Assembly (NCBI GenBank): GCA_934662525.1
Contig: CAKUKJ010000011.1
Span: 1 to 18,129 of the forward strand
Direction of reading: 5' to 3'
Length of the DNA stretch: 18,129 nt
From: an uncultured Coriobacteriales bacterium
GTDB lineage: Bacteria; Actinomycetota; Coriobacteriia; Coriobacteriales; UMGS124
The position numbers and the translations under genes were made by a program. Below the pieces are notes generated by a model that saw only the letters and a program-made list of their open reading frames with translations, had not been told where the DNA came from and did no database searches. Shown here in pieces: positions 6,944 through 13,748 of this stretch (positions are counted from its first letter, which is position 1; each line of letters starts with the position of its first letter).

Positions 6944-6977
6944 AGCAGTTCCCTTCCATAGATAGCCCGACGCCGAC

Positions 6978-6983
6978 ATTGTA
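6978..6983 (-). promoter_or_regulatory. Probable -10 box for the restriction endonuclease gene
   Basis: TACAAT lies on the minus strand 35 bases before the chosen ATG. No consensus -35 is present 16-18 bases upstream. A transcript from here would begin too late to include the longer TTG-started frame, which supports the start at 6943. Confidence 0.4.
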
Positions 6984-7024
6984 CTTTTCTCAAGAGCCAA
7001 ACGGCTATGGTTTTAGGTACGCAT

Positions 7025-7085
7025 GGTCTATATTCCGAAATGAGTATGGTCTATAATCTATTCGCTAGTGAACTTTTTATAGACC
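7025..7085 (+). promoter_or_regulatory. Three GGTCTATA repeats around the methyltransferase promoter (likely operator)
   Basis: GGTCTATA occurs at 7025-7032 and 7048-7055 as direct repeats 23 bases apart (ATGGTCTATA in both). A third, inverted copy, TATAGACC, lies at 7078-7085. A perfect TATAAT -10 (7052-7057) overlaps the second copy. All three copies lie before the chosen start at 7103. The likely binder is the helix-turn-helix at the N-terminus of the methyltransferase, giving negative autoregulation. No good -35 was found. Confidence 0.6.
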
Positions 7086-7102
7086 AACAGCATTGGAATC
7101 CT

Positions 7103-8443
7103 ATGGGCTTTCTATCTGCATCGCAAACAGCAGAAAAGCTGGGCACCACCCAGCAGACCGTTTCCCGTCTGGCAAGAGAAGGAAGGCTTGCCAGCGAAAC
7201 AGTGGGGGGACGTCGAGTGTATCGCAGCGAGGCCATCGATGCCTACCTCGACAGCAACAACCTCGTGCGCGCTCCAAAAGACCACGCTCGAATCGATGGC
7301 GCCTTGCCCGACATAACAGCAGTCAGCTTCTTCTCTGGAGCCCTCGGCCTTGACTTGGGAATGGAAAAGGCGGGCATCAAGTCGTTGCTTATGTGCGAAA
7401 ACGATTTGAAATGCCGTATGACCATCGACTCAAACAGGCCCGGTGCGGCGCTTCTTGGAGACATCAACATGGTTGATGCCGAGAAGGCATTCAAGATGGC
7501 ACGCGTGCCCAAGGAACGCGGCATCGACATTGTTTTTGGGGGACCGCCCTGTCAAGCATTCTCTACCGCCGGAGCACGCAGGGCATTCAACGATGCGCGC
7601 GGAAACGTCTTTCTCAAGTATCTTTCATTGGCAGCCGAGATTCAGCCTAAGTATCTTGTCATCGAGAATGTTCGCGGCCTTCTTTCCACCGCCTTCCCTA
7701 TAGTGGAAGGCGGTGAGCCCGTGCGGGGCGGGGCTTTGCGCATCGTTCTCAACAAACTGGACGCAATGGGATACAAGGTGAGTTTCAACCTCTATAACGC
7801 GGCCAACTTCGGCGCGCCCCAGATACGCGAACGCGTCGTCATGATTGCGAAAAGAGATGGCGACAAGCCGGTTGCATGGCTTACCCCAACCAATTCCAAC
7901 GACCCAGCATGGGGCCTTCCTGCATGGAAGACCCTGTATGACGCAGTTAGAGACATTGAAGACAAGCCGCAAACCTATCAACAGTTCCCCGAGAAACGCC
8001 TGCGCTTCTTTAAGCTTCTTGGCGAGGGGCAGTACTGGAAGAACCTACCTGTTGAGTTGCAAGAGGAAGCGATGGGGAAAGCCTACAAGCTTTCGGGCGG
8101 CAAAACGGGCTTCTACCGTCGGCTCAGCTTCGACAAGCCGTGCGCCACTCTTGTCACAAGCCCGACAATGCCCGCGACCGACCTATGCCATCCGACGGAA
8201 GACAGGCCCCTTTCCATTGAAGAGTACCGCCGGGTTCAGGGCTTTCCCGACGATTGGGTTTTCAGGGGCGATACGCAGGACATATACCGGCAGATTGGCA
8301 ACGCCGTTCCTGTGGCGCTGGGAGAGGCGATCGGCAAGGCGATTCTTGCCGACATGGCAGGCGAGAACCCGTCAAGCGCTTACGTCGATTTCCCCTATTC
8401 GCGCTACAAAGCCGTCAGCGAGACGAGCTGGAACCTCGCATGA
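7103..8443 (+). CDS. DNA (cytosine-5)-methyltransferase with an N-terminal helix-turn-helix domain
   Basis: The modification enzyme of the type II system, 446 residues from ATG 7103. An upstream in-frame ATG at 7007 would place the promoter and operator repeats inside the gene, so it was rejected. Residues 1-52 look like an excisionase/MerR-type helix-turn-helix: SASQTAEKLGTTQQTVSRLA, then GRRVYRSEAIDAYL. The C5-methyltransferase motifs follow in order: SFFSGALGLDLGMEKAG (motif I), GGPPCQAFSTAG (motif IV, catalytic Cys150), ENVRGLLS (VI), QIRERVVMIA (VIII), and YRQIGNAVPV (X). The target-recognition region lies between VIII and X. The last codons overlap the cobC start (ATGA), so the gene is translationally coupled to a cobalamin gene. 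GC appears lower than the neighbours. Methyltransferases such as M.SsoII set a precedent for autoregulation by an N-terminal DNA-binding domain. Confidence 0.92.
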   Translation: MGFLSASQTAEKLGTTQQTVSRLAREGRLASETVGGRRVYRSEAIDAYLDSNNLVRAPKDHARIDGALPDITAVSFFSGALGLDLGMEKAGIKSLLMCENDLKCRMTIDSNRPGAALLGDINMVDAEKAFKMARVPKERGIDIVFGGPPCQAFSTAGARRAFNDARGNVFLKYLSLAAEIQPKYLVIENVRGLLSTAFPIVEGGEPVRGGALRIVLNKLDAMGYKVSFNLYNAANFGAPQIRERVVMIAKRDGDKPVAWLTPTNSNDPAWGLPAWKTLYDAVRDIEDKPQTYQQFPEKRLRFFKLLGEGQYWKNLPVELQEEAMGKAYKLSGGKTGFYRRLSFDKPCATLVTSPTMPATDLCHPTEDRPLSIEEYRRVQGFPDDWVFRGDTQDIYRQIGNAVPVALGEAIGKAILADMAGENPSSAYVDFPYSRYKAVSETSWNLA

Positions 8444-9063
8444 GTGAGGGCTGGGGCCTGCGCGTTGCGCTCATCAGGCATGCGCCAACGCGGGGGAACC
8501 TCGTGGGGTGCTACATCGGGGCTACCGACGAGGGGCTGAGCGAGCAGGGCCGCGAGATGGCAAAAGGGACACGCGCGGCATATGCGCAGCTCAGGATCCA
8601 GGCGCTCTTTACGAGCGGCATGCAACGCTGCGACGAGACGGCAGGGCTCGTCTTCCCGGGGCTGGCCCCCATACGCGTCCCAGAGCTTGCCGAGATGCGC
8701 TTCGGGGCGTTTGAAGGCAAAACGTACGCCGAGCTCTCGGGGGACGCACGGTATCGGGCCTGGGTGGACGCGCAATGCCAAACCTCATGCCCGGGCGGCG
8801 AGGACCAGGCGGGTTTCATCGCACGGGTGCGGAAGGCGTTCGAGAAAACGCTGGACCGGTGCGCGGCCGAACGGATAGAAAGCGCCGCCTTTCTCATCCA
8901 TGCCGGCACCATCATGGCGGCGATGAGCGAGCTGGCGCGGCCGCGCAAGGGCTATTGGGAATGGAAGGTGCCGTACTGCTCGGGATTTTCCACGTGCGCC
9001 CATCAAACGGAAAATGGCTGGCGACTTGTGGACGTGAAGCCGCTCACAACATATATAGAGTAG
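8440..9063 (+). CDS. cobC: Alpha-ribazole phosphatase-type histidine phosphatase
   Basis: A 207-residue member of the histidine phosphatase (phosphoglycerate mutase-like) superfamily. The phosphohistidine loop is LIRHAPT (about residues 11-17), with Ala in place of the usual Gly. TSGMQRCDETA, MRFGAFEGKTYAEL and a second catalytic FLIHAGTI follow. FGAFEG and the cob context point to CobC, which removes the 5'-phosphate from alpha-ribazole phosphate or cobalamin phosphate. The ATG overlaps the methyltransferase stop. Before the module arrived, the gene probably followed the short cobU-like gene directly. A general phosphatase role cannot be excluded. Confidence 0.85.
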   Translation: MSEGWGLRVALIRHAPTRGNLVGCYIGATDEGLSEQGREMAKGTRAAYAQLRIQALFTSGMQRCDETAGLVFPGLAPIRVPELAEMRFGAFEGKTYAELSGDARYRAWVDAQCQTSCPGGEDQAGFIARVRKAFEKTLDRCAAERIESAAFLIHAGTIMAAMSELARPRKGYWEWKVPYCSGFSTCAHQTENGWRLVDVKPLTTYIE

Positions 9064-9066
9064 AAT
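9052..9066 (+). promoter_or_regulatory. AT-rich promoter candidate for the riboswitch transcript
   Basis: The end of cobC runs into an AT-rich island (TATATAGAGTAGAAT) immediately before the riboswitch, in otherwise GC-rich DNA. It could supply a -10 box. TTGTGG at 9026-9031 is a possible but badly spaced -35. Confidence 0.3.
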
Positions 9067-9070
9067 CCGA

Positions 9071-9199
9071 GGCGACCGTGATAGGCGCGACGCCCGGGGC
9101 GACCCGGGTATTGCAGGGGAACCGGGTGCGATTCCCGGACTAGGGACATAACTGTGAGGGACGCATCGAGCGGCCCGCAGCCAGATTACCTGCCCGCCG
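9071..9199 (+). ncRNA. Cobalamin (B12) riboswitch aptamer
   Basis: This is a structured leader between cobC and the CbiK gene. CCCGGG-GCGA-CCCGGG (9093-9108) forms a GNRA-capped hairpin. CCGGG-TGCGATT-CCCGG (9122-9138) matches the conserved GGTG-CGA-TCC hairpin of the class. TAACTGTGAGG (9149-9159) matches the core ACTGTGA. GCCAGATTACCTGCC (9180-9194) is the B12 box, close to the textbook GTCAGGATACCTGCC. The closing P1 pairing at the ends is approximate. It should repress the following genes when adenosyl- or other cobalamin is abundant. Confidence 0.88.
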
Positions 9200-9202
9200 A
9201 AA

Positions 9203-9343
9203 GCGGCCATTCCCCGAAGCGGGAGGCCGCGCACCGTCCTTGCCTTGTGAACCCCGAGGCAGGACCTGCCGATAGGCTAAGCCTGGCCAGAAAGCCGGCA
9301 AACCTCGGCGTGCGCGTACTCCACGAGAGCAAAGGACACGCAC
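9203..9343 (+). promoter_or_regulatory. Expression platform of the cobalamin riboswitch
   Basis: Three hairpins follow the aptamer: 9203-9230 (GCGGCC/GGCCGC with inner TCCC/GGGA), 9236-9265 (GTCC-TGCCT/AGGCAGGAC with one bulge), and 9281-9299. A last pairing, GTGCGCGT (9310-9317) with ACACGCAC (9336-9343), holds the ribosome site AAAGGA (9331-9336) and ends next to the ATG. None is followed by a run of T, so translational rather than terminator-based control is the better reading. Which pairing alternates with the aptamer is not resolved. Confidence 0.5.
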
Positions 9344-10246
9344 ATGTTCGAAACCGCACTTTCCCGCCGTACCGCCGTGGCCGCAGGCCTGGCCGCCGTG
9401 GCCGCAGGCGTCGCCGCAACCCGTGTGAGCCGCGCGCACGCCGACGAGGCCAAGGCCCCCAAGCCCGTCATCCTCGTCGTGAGCTTCGGCACGAGCTACA
9501 ACGACTCGCGCCACATCACGATCGGCGCGATCGAGGACGCCATCCGCGAGACGTATCCCGACTACGACGTGCGCCGCGCCTTCACCGCCCAGATCATCAT
9601 CGACAAGCTTGCCGAGCGCGACGGCATCGTCATCGACAACTTCGAGACCGCCATGGACAAGATCGTGGCCGACGGCGTGCAGACCCTTATCGTGCAGCCC
9701 ACGCACCTCATGGCGGGCTATGAGTACACCGACGTGTACAACTCGCTGCAGAACTATGCCGACAAGATCGACGACATCGTGCTCGGCGACCCGCTGCTCA
9801 CCACCGACGAGGACTACTCCGAGGTCGTGGAGGCCATCTGCGACGCCACCGCCGAATACGACGACGGGCAGACCGCCATCTGCTTCATGGGCCATGGCAC
9901 CGAGGCCGACTCCAACGAGGACTACGCCCACCTGCAGCAGGTGCTGACCGACGCGGGCCACACGAGCTATTTCGTGGGCACCGTCGAAGCCACGCCGACC
10001 TTCGACGACGTGGTGGAGGCCGCCGGTGCCGCAGGCTACAAGCGCGCCGTGCTGCGCCCGCTCATGGTCGTCGCCGGCGACCACGCCAACAACGACATGG
10101 CCGACACCGAAGACCCCGACTCGTTTGCCAGCAAGTTCATCGCCGCAGGCTTCGAGGTGGAGTGCGTCGTGGAGGGCCTGGGGCAGCTCGTGGCCATCGA
10201 CGACATCTACGTGCGCCACGTGGCCGAGGCCATCGAGCAGCTGTAA
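9344..10246 (+). CDS. cbiK: Tat-exported CbiK-type sirohydrochlorin cobaltochelatase
   Basis: A 300-residue class II chelatase of the CbiK family, which inserts Co2+ (or Fe2+) into sirohydrochlorin. The catalytic histidines are visible in FMGHGTE (His184) and AGDHANND (His247). Their 63-residue spacing is close to that of the two active-site histidines of Salmonella CbiK. The mature domain begins with VILVVSFGTSYNDSR. Unusually, it starts with a twin-arginine signal (LSRRTAVAAG, Arg8-Arg9), a hydrophobic core and an AHA cleavage site near residue 33, so the product should be exported folded. Ribosome site AAAGGA lies 7 bases before the ATG and directly after the riboswitch leader. An exported chelatase recalls the periplasmic CbiK of Desulfovibrio, which has been linked to heme or metal handling. 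Family is firm; the physiological role outside the membrane is open. Confidence 0.9.
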   Translation: MFETALSRRTAVAAGLAAVAAGVAATRVSRAHADEAKAPKPVILVVSFGTSYNDSRHITIGAIEDAIRETYPDYDVRRAFTAQIIIDKLAERDGIVIDNFETAMDKIVADGVQTLIVQPTHLMAGYEYTDVYNSLQNYADKIDDIVLGDPLLTTDEDYSEVVEAICDATAEYDDGQTAICFMGHGTEADSNEDYAHLQQVLTDAGHTSYFVGTVEATPTFDDVVEAAGAAGYKRAVLRPLMVVAGDHANNDMADTEDPDSFASKFIAAGFEVECVVEGLGQLVAIDDIYVRHVAEAIEQL

Positions 10247-10260
10247 GAATCGGCCATCAC

Positions 10261-10300
10261 CGCGCCCTGGGCCAACGCCCGGGGCGCGTTTTGTCTTTTT
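10261..10300 (+). terminator. Intrinsic terminator between cbiK and the transporter genes
   Basis: An 11-bp GC-rich stem with one G-T wobble (10261-10271 with 10278-10288) and a 6-base loop is followed by TTTTGTCTTTTT. This is the best intrinsic terminator in the window. Its T tract runs straight into the ribosome site of the next gene, leaving no room for a new promoter between them. Confidence 0.85.
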
Positions 10301-10313
10301 GGAGACGCAAGAC

Positions 10314-11255
10314 ATGACACACACCGCACATTGCCGCATCGTCGTCGCCGCAGCGCTCGGCCTCGCGCTCGCATCCGCCCCCCTCGCGCTGGGCGCGACC
10401 AGCGCCCAGGCCGCCACGCGCATTCAGCCCGCCGCAGGCTCCACAAGCGCCAGCGGCTCGGCCGACACCGCGAACTCCACGGACGTCTCGGGCACCGGCA
10501 CAGGCACCGGCTCGGTCGCCCAGGGCGCGGCGGCGGCGCAGCAGGAGATAACCGACACGAGCAAGCTTGAGCCTGTGACGGCCGCCGACCTGGAGGACGG
10601 CACCTACAAGATCGAGGTCGAGTCGAGCTCGAGCATGTTCCGCATCACCGACGCCACGCTCACCGTTGCCAACGGCAAGATGACCTGCGAGCTCGTCATG
10701 AGCGGCAAGGGCTACGGCAAGCTCTTCATGGGAACGGGCGAGGAGGCCTCAAAGGCAAGCGACGAGGACTGCATCGACTACGTTGAGAACGCCGGCGGCA
10801 CGCACACCTTCACCGTGCCCGTGGAGGCGCTCAACACCGAGGTCGATTGCGCCGCATGGAGCATCAAGAAGCAGGCCTGGTACGACCGCACGCTCGTCTT
10901 CCTGGCCGACACGTTGAAACCGGCCGAGACCGCGCTGGCAGACGGCACCTACTCGGTGGACGTGGCGCTTGAGGGCGGCAGCGGCCGGGCAAGCGTGTCG
11001 TCGCCCTGCACATTGAAGGTTGAAGGCGGCGCGATGACGGCCACCCTCGTGTGGTCGAGCCCCAACTACGACCAGATGGTCGTGGACGGCACGCAGTACC
11101 TGCCCGTCAACAAGGACGGCAACTCCACGTTCGAGATTCCCGTGGCGACGCTGGCGGAGCCGCTTGCCGTGCAGGCCGAGACCACCGCGATGAGCCAGCC
11201 GCACATGATCGACTACACGCTCACCTTCGACGCGGCCACGTTGCAGGAGGGCTAA
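10314..11255 (+). CDS. Secreted protein with two tandem NEAT-like beta domains, possible tetrapyrrole or metal binder
   Basis: A 313-residue protein with a Sec-type signal peptide (hydrophobic core 9-28, likely cleavage after AQA at 33). A Ser/Thr/Gly/Ala-rich linker (about 38-80) follows, then two related domains of about 110 residues. Domain 1 (about 92-202) begins LEDGTYKIEV; domain 2 (about 208-312) begins LADGTYSVDV. Shared features are a central TL-V--G-MT--LV-S strand pair, a Tyr in GKGYGK and SPNYDQ, F-(T/E)-(V/I)-PV, and a C-terminal (D/Y)-TL-F-(A/D)-TL. The fold pattern recalls NEAT heme-binding domains, but I could not confirm that. No membrane anchor or sortase motif is visible. 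The start follows GGAGA by 9 bases. Only 3 bases separate it from the substrate-binding protein gene, so a role in delivering ligand to that ABC transporter is likely. Confidence 0.7.
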   Translation: MTHTAHCRIVVAAALGLALASAPLALGATSAQAATRIQPAAGSTSASGSADTANSTDVSGTGTGTGSVAQGAAAAQQEITDTSKLEPVTAADLEDGTYKIEVESSSSMFRITDATLTVANGKMTCELVMSGKGYGKLFMGTGEEASKASDEDCIDYVENAGGTHTFTVPVEALNTEVDCAAWSIKKQAWYDRTLVFLADTLKPAETALADGTYSVDVALEGGSGRASVSSPCTLKVEGGAMTATLVWSSPNYDQMVVDGTQYLPVNKDGNSTFEIPVATLAEPLAVQAETTAMSQPHMIDYTLTFDAATLQEG

Positions 11256-11258
11256 GGC

Positions 11259-12650
11259 GTGAGTGCACGGCAGGGCACGAGCGAGGGCGTGGTAGGACGC
11301 CATAGGGGCAGCAAGCAGGGCCGCGCAGAGGCAGGACGCCCCGCAGGCGGCAATTGGGCCGGCGAACAAGGAGGCCTGCTCACGCGGCGCGGTTTCCTGC
11401 ACCTCGCAGGGGCGCTGGGATGCGCGACGGGCACTCTTGCGCTGGGCGGTTGCGCGCCAAACGGAACGGGCGACGCCCTCGGCGCCGACCGGGCCGACGA
11501 CGCGCCCGATGCCGGCGCCGAGGACGAAAGCGGAGCCGACGTAGAGGGGTCGCCCCAGGAGGCGCGGCCCTCTTGGAGCGACCCCGACCTGGGAGAAGGC
11601 TTTGTGCGCACCGACAGCCTCGCGCTCAGGTGGGCGACGGGCTTCACGGTTGACCTCTACGAGGGCGGCCATGCCCTTGCTTGCATCGCCGACGGCACGC
11701 GCTACCTCTTCTGCGCGCCCCACGCCGCAGACTCGGCCCTTGAGGGCATTCCTGCCGATGTGGTGGTGCTTGAGCGACCTCTCGCCGACATCTACCTTGC
11801 CAGCTCCTCCACGCTGTGCCTGTTCGACGCGCTCGACGCCATCGATGCCGTGGGCTACGTGAGCGTCACCGAGCAAAACTGCACGGTTGAGGCGTTCTCC
11901 CAAGCCATTGCGCAGGGCGCGGTGGCATACGGGGGCAAGTACAGCGCCCCCGACTATGAGGCGTTCATAGGCGGCGGCTGCAAGCTCGCCGTTGAGAACA
12001 CCATGATCTACCACACCCCCGAGGTGCGCGAGAAGCTCATCGAGCTCGGCGTGCCCGTGATCGTGGAGCAGTCGAGCCTGGAGGACGAGCCCCTGGGCCG
12101 GCTTGAGTGGATCTTGCTGTGGGGGGCCATGCTGGACAAGGTGAGCCTCGCCCAGGCCGTGCTGGACGAGCAGGCAGACCTTGTGGAGCAGGTCTCCGCC
12201 CGCGTTGCAGCCCAGCCGCTCGACCGCACCGTGGCCTTCTTCTACATCAACGCCAACGGGGCGGCCGTGGTGCGCAAGCCCGGCGACTACGTGGCGAAGA
12301 TGATCGCCATGGCGGGAGGCACCTACGTGCCCAGCCACGTGGACGAGGAGGATGAGAATCGCTCCTCCTCGACGACGATGGAGATGGAGGCCTTCTACGC
12401 GGGGGCGAAGGACGCCGACGTCGTCATCTACAACTCGACGGTCGCAGGCGAGCTGGGCACCCTAGATGAGCTGTGCGCCCTCAACCCCCTGCTTACCGAC
12501 TTCAAAGCCGTGAAGAACCACGAGGTGTGGTGCTGCGAGCAGAACGTCTACCAGCAGATGACCTCGACGGGCGCGGTCGTGGCCGACCTCAACGAGGTCA
12601 TCGCGGGCACGCAGCGCGACACGCTCGACTTCCTCTTTAGGCTGGCGTAA
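11259..12650 (+). CDS. Tat lipoprotein, ABC transporter substrate-binding protein (BtuF/FecB-like)
   Basis: A 463-residue protein starting at GTG 11259, with GGAGG 8 bases upstream inside the end of the previous gene. A long polar N-terminus leads to a twin-arginine lipoprotein signal: TRRGFLHLAG (Arg43-Arg44), a hydrophobic core and lipobox LGGC with Cys65. An acidic, Asp/Ala/Gly-rich linker follows. The mature part looks like a class III periplasmic-binding protein: ADVVVLERPLADIYLASSS, LDAIDAVGYVS, GVPVIVEQSSLEDEPLGRLEWI and later VAFFYINANGAAVVRKPGDYVAKM. It lies directly before a FecCD permease and an ABC ATPase, so the ligand is probably a corrinoid, siderophore, heme or related chelate. 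The riboswitch-led context favours a corrinoid or cobalt chelate, but specificity is not shown. Confidence 0.85.
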   Translation: MSARQGTSEGVVGRHRGSKQGRAEAGRPAGGNWAGEQGGLLTRRGFLHLAGALGCATGTLALGGCAPNGTGDALGADRADDAPDAGAEDESGADVEGSPQEARPSWSDPDLGEGFVRTDSLALRWATGFTVDLYEGGHALACIADGTRYLFCAPHAADSALEGIPADVVVLERPLADIYLASSSTLCLFDALDAIDAVGYVSVTEQNCTVEAFSQAIAQGAVAYGGKYSAPDYEAFIGGGCKLAVENTMIYHTPEVREKLIELGVPVIVEQSSLEDEPLGRLEWILLWGAMLDKVSLAQAVLDEQADLVEQVSARVAAQPLDRTVAFFYINANGAAVVRKPGDYVAKMIAMAGGTYVPSHVDEEDENRSSSTTMEMEAFYAGAKDADVVIYNSTVAGELGTLDELCALNPLLTDFKAVKNHEVWCCEQNVYQQMTSTGAVVADLNEVIAGTQRDTLDFLFRLA

Positions 12651-12653
12651 CGC

Positions 12654-13748
12654 ATGGGGGGCAACAAGCCGACCGAAGGGCGCGGCACGAACCGAGGCAT
12701 AGAGGCAGGCCCAGCGGAGAGGGACAGCTGGCAGGCAGGGCGGCGGCGCTGCACATGCGCGATGCTGGCGGCCTGCGCCGTGCTCGCCATGCTGGCCTGC
12801 GCAAACCTCTGCCTGGGGTCGGTGGAGATGAGCCCGGCCGAACTTGTGGGGGCGCTTGCGGAGGGTCCCGGCGGCACCTCGCTGCAAGCAAGCGTCATCT
12901 GGCAGATCCGCCTGCCGCGCGCGGTGAGCGCGGCCCTTTTGGGCGGGGCGCTGGCATGCTCGGGCTTCCTGCTCCAGACGTTCTTCAACAACCCCATAGC
13001 GAGCCCCTATGTGCTGGGCATCTCCGCAGGCGCAAAGTGCGCCTTGGCCGTCGTGACCATAGGCGTCATCGGGGCAGGCGGTGCGCTGGCGTCGTGGCAG
13101 GTCGTGGGCGCGGCGTTTGTGGGCGCTCTTGCGGCAACCGGCTTCGTGCTGGCGCTTTCCACCAAGATTCGCTCCATGGGCATGCTCATTGTGGCGGGCG
13201 TGATGGTGGGCTACGTCTTCAACGCCGCAACTGACTTTCTCGTGACGTTCGCCAGCGATCAGAACATCGTGAACCTGCACAACTGGGCGCTCGGCAGCTT
13301 CTCAGGCGCAAACTGGGGACAGGTGGGCGTGGAGGCATGCGTGTGCGCGCTAGGCCTCGCGGCTTCGATGGCGCTCGCCAAACCCATGGCGGCCTATCAG
13401 CTGGGAGAAGGCTATGCCAAGAGCGTCGGCGTGAACGTGCGCGCCTTCCGCGTGGGCCTCATCGGCGTGTCGAGCCTGCTTTCGGCCTGCGTCACAGCCT
13501 ATGCGGGGCCCGTGGGGTTCGTCGGCATCGCCGTGCCCTACCTGGCCCGCACCGCCCTTGGCTCCTCGAAGCCCACCCGCGTGGTGCCCGCGTGCTTCGT
13601 GATGGGAGCGGCGTTCTGCCTTCTGTGCGACCTCGTGGCCCGCATGGCATTCTCCCCCACCGAGCTCAACTTGGGCACAGTGACCGCCGTGTTCGGAGCG
13701 CCCGTCGTCATCGCGCTCATGATGCGCAGGCACAGGGAAGACCGGTAG
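12654..13748 (+). CDS. FecCD/BtuC-family ABC transporter permease
   Basis: A 364-residue integral membrane protein whose ATG lies 3 bases after the previous stop. After a basic, hydrophilic N-terminus of about 33 residues come many hydrophobic segments. Family hallmarks are IRLPRAVSAALLGGALACSG, NNPIASPYVLGISAGA and GPVGFVGIAVPYLAR, as in BtuC and FhuB-type importers. It should form the transmembrane channel with the ATPase encoded next and the lipoprotein encoded before it. It is the only permease gene, so a homodimer is expected. The ligand is a metal chelate or corrinoid by family. Confidence 0.93.
   Translation: MGGNKPTEGRGTNRGIEAGPAERDSWQAGRRRCTCAMLAACAVLAMLACANLCLGSVEMSPAELVGALAEGPGGTSLQASVIWQIRLPRAVSAALLGGALACSGFLLQTFFNNPIASPYVLGISAGAKCALAVVTIGVIGAGGALASWQVVGAAFVGALAATGFVLALSTKIRSMGMLIVAGVMVGYVFNAATDFLVTFASDQNIVNLHNWALGSFSGANWGQVGVEACVCALGLAASMALAKPMAAYQLGEGYAKSVGVNVRAFRVGLIGVSSLLSACVTAYAGPVGFVGIAVPYLARTALGSSKPTRVVPACFVMGAAFCLLCDLVARMAFSPTELNLGTVTAVFGAPVVIALMMRRHREDR

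Noticed and set aside
7007..7102. Upstream start of the methyltransferase at 7007
   Set aside because: It would put the TATAAT promoter and all GGTCTATA copies inside the gene. No ribosome site was seen, and the helix-turn-helix begins after 7103.
9140..10423. Long minus-strand open frame opposite cbiK
   Set aside because: Its translation is a compositional shadow (Val/Gly/His-rich), and it also runs across the riboswitch and terminator.
10749..12338. Long minus-strand open frame opposite the secreted and lipoprotein genes
   Set aside because: No motif or ribosome site is seen. The plus-strand genes have signal peptides, family motifs and coupled starts.
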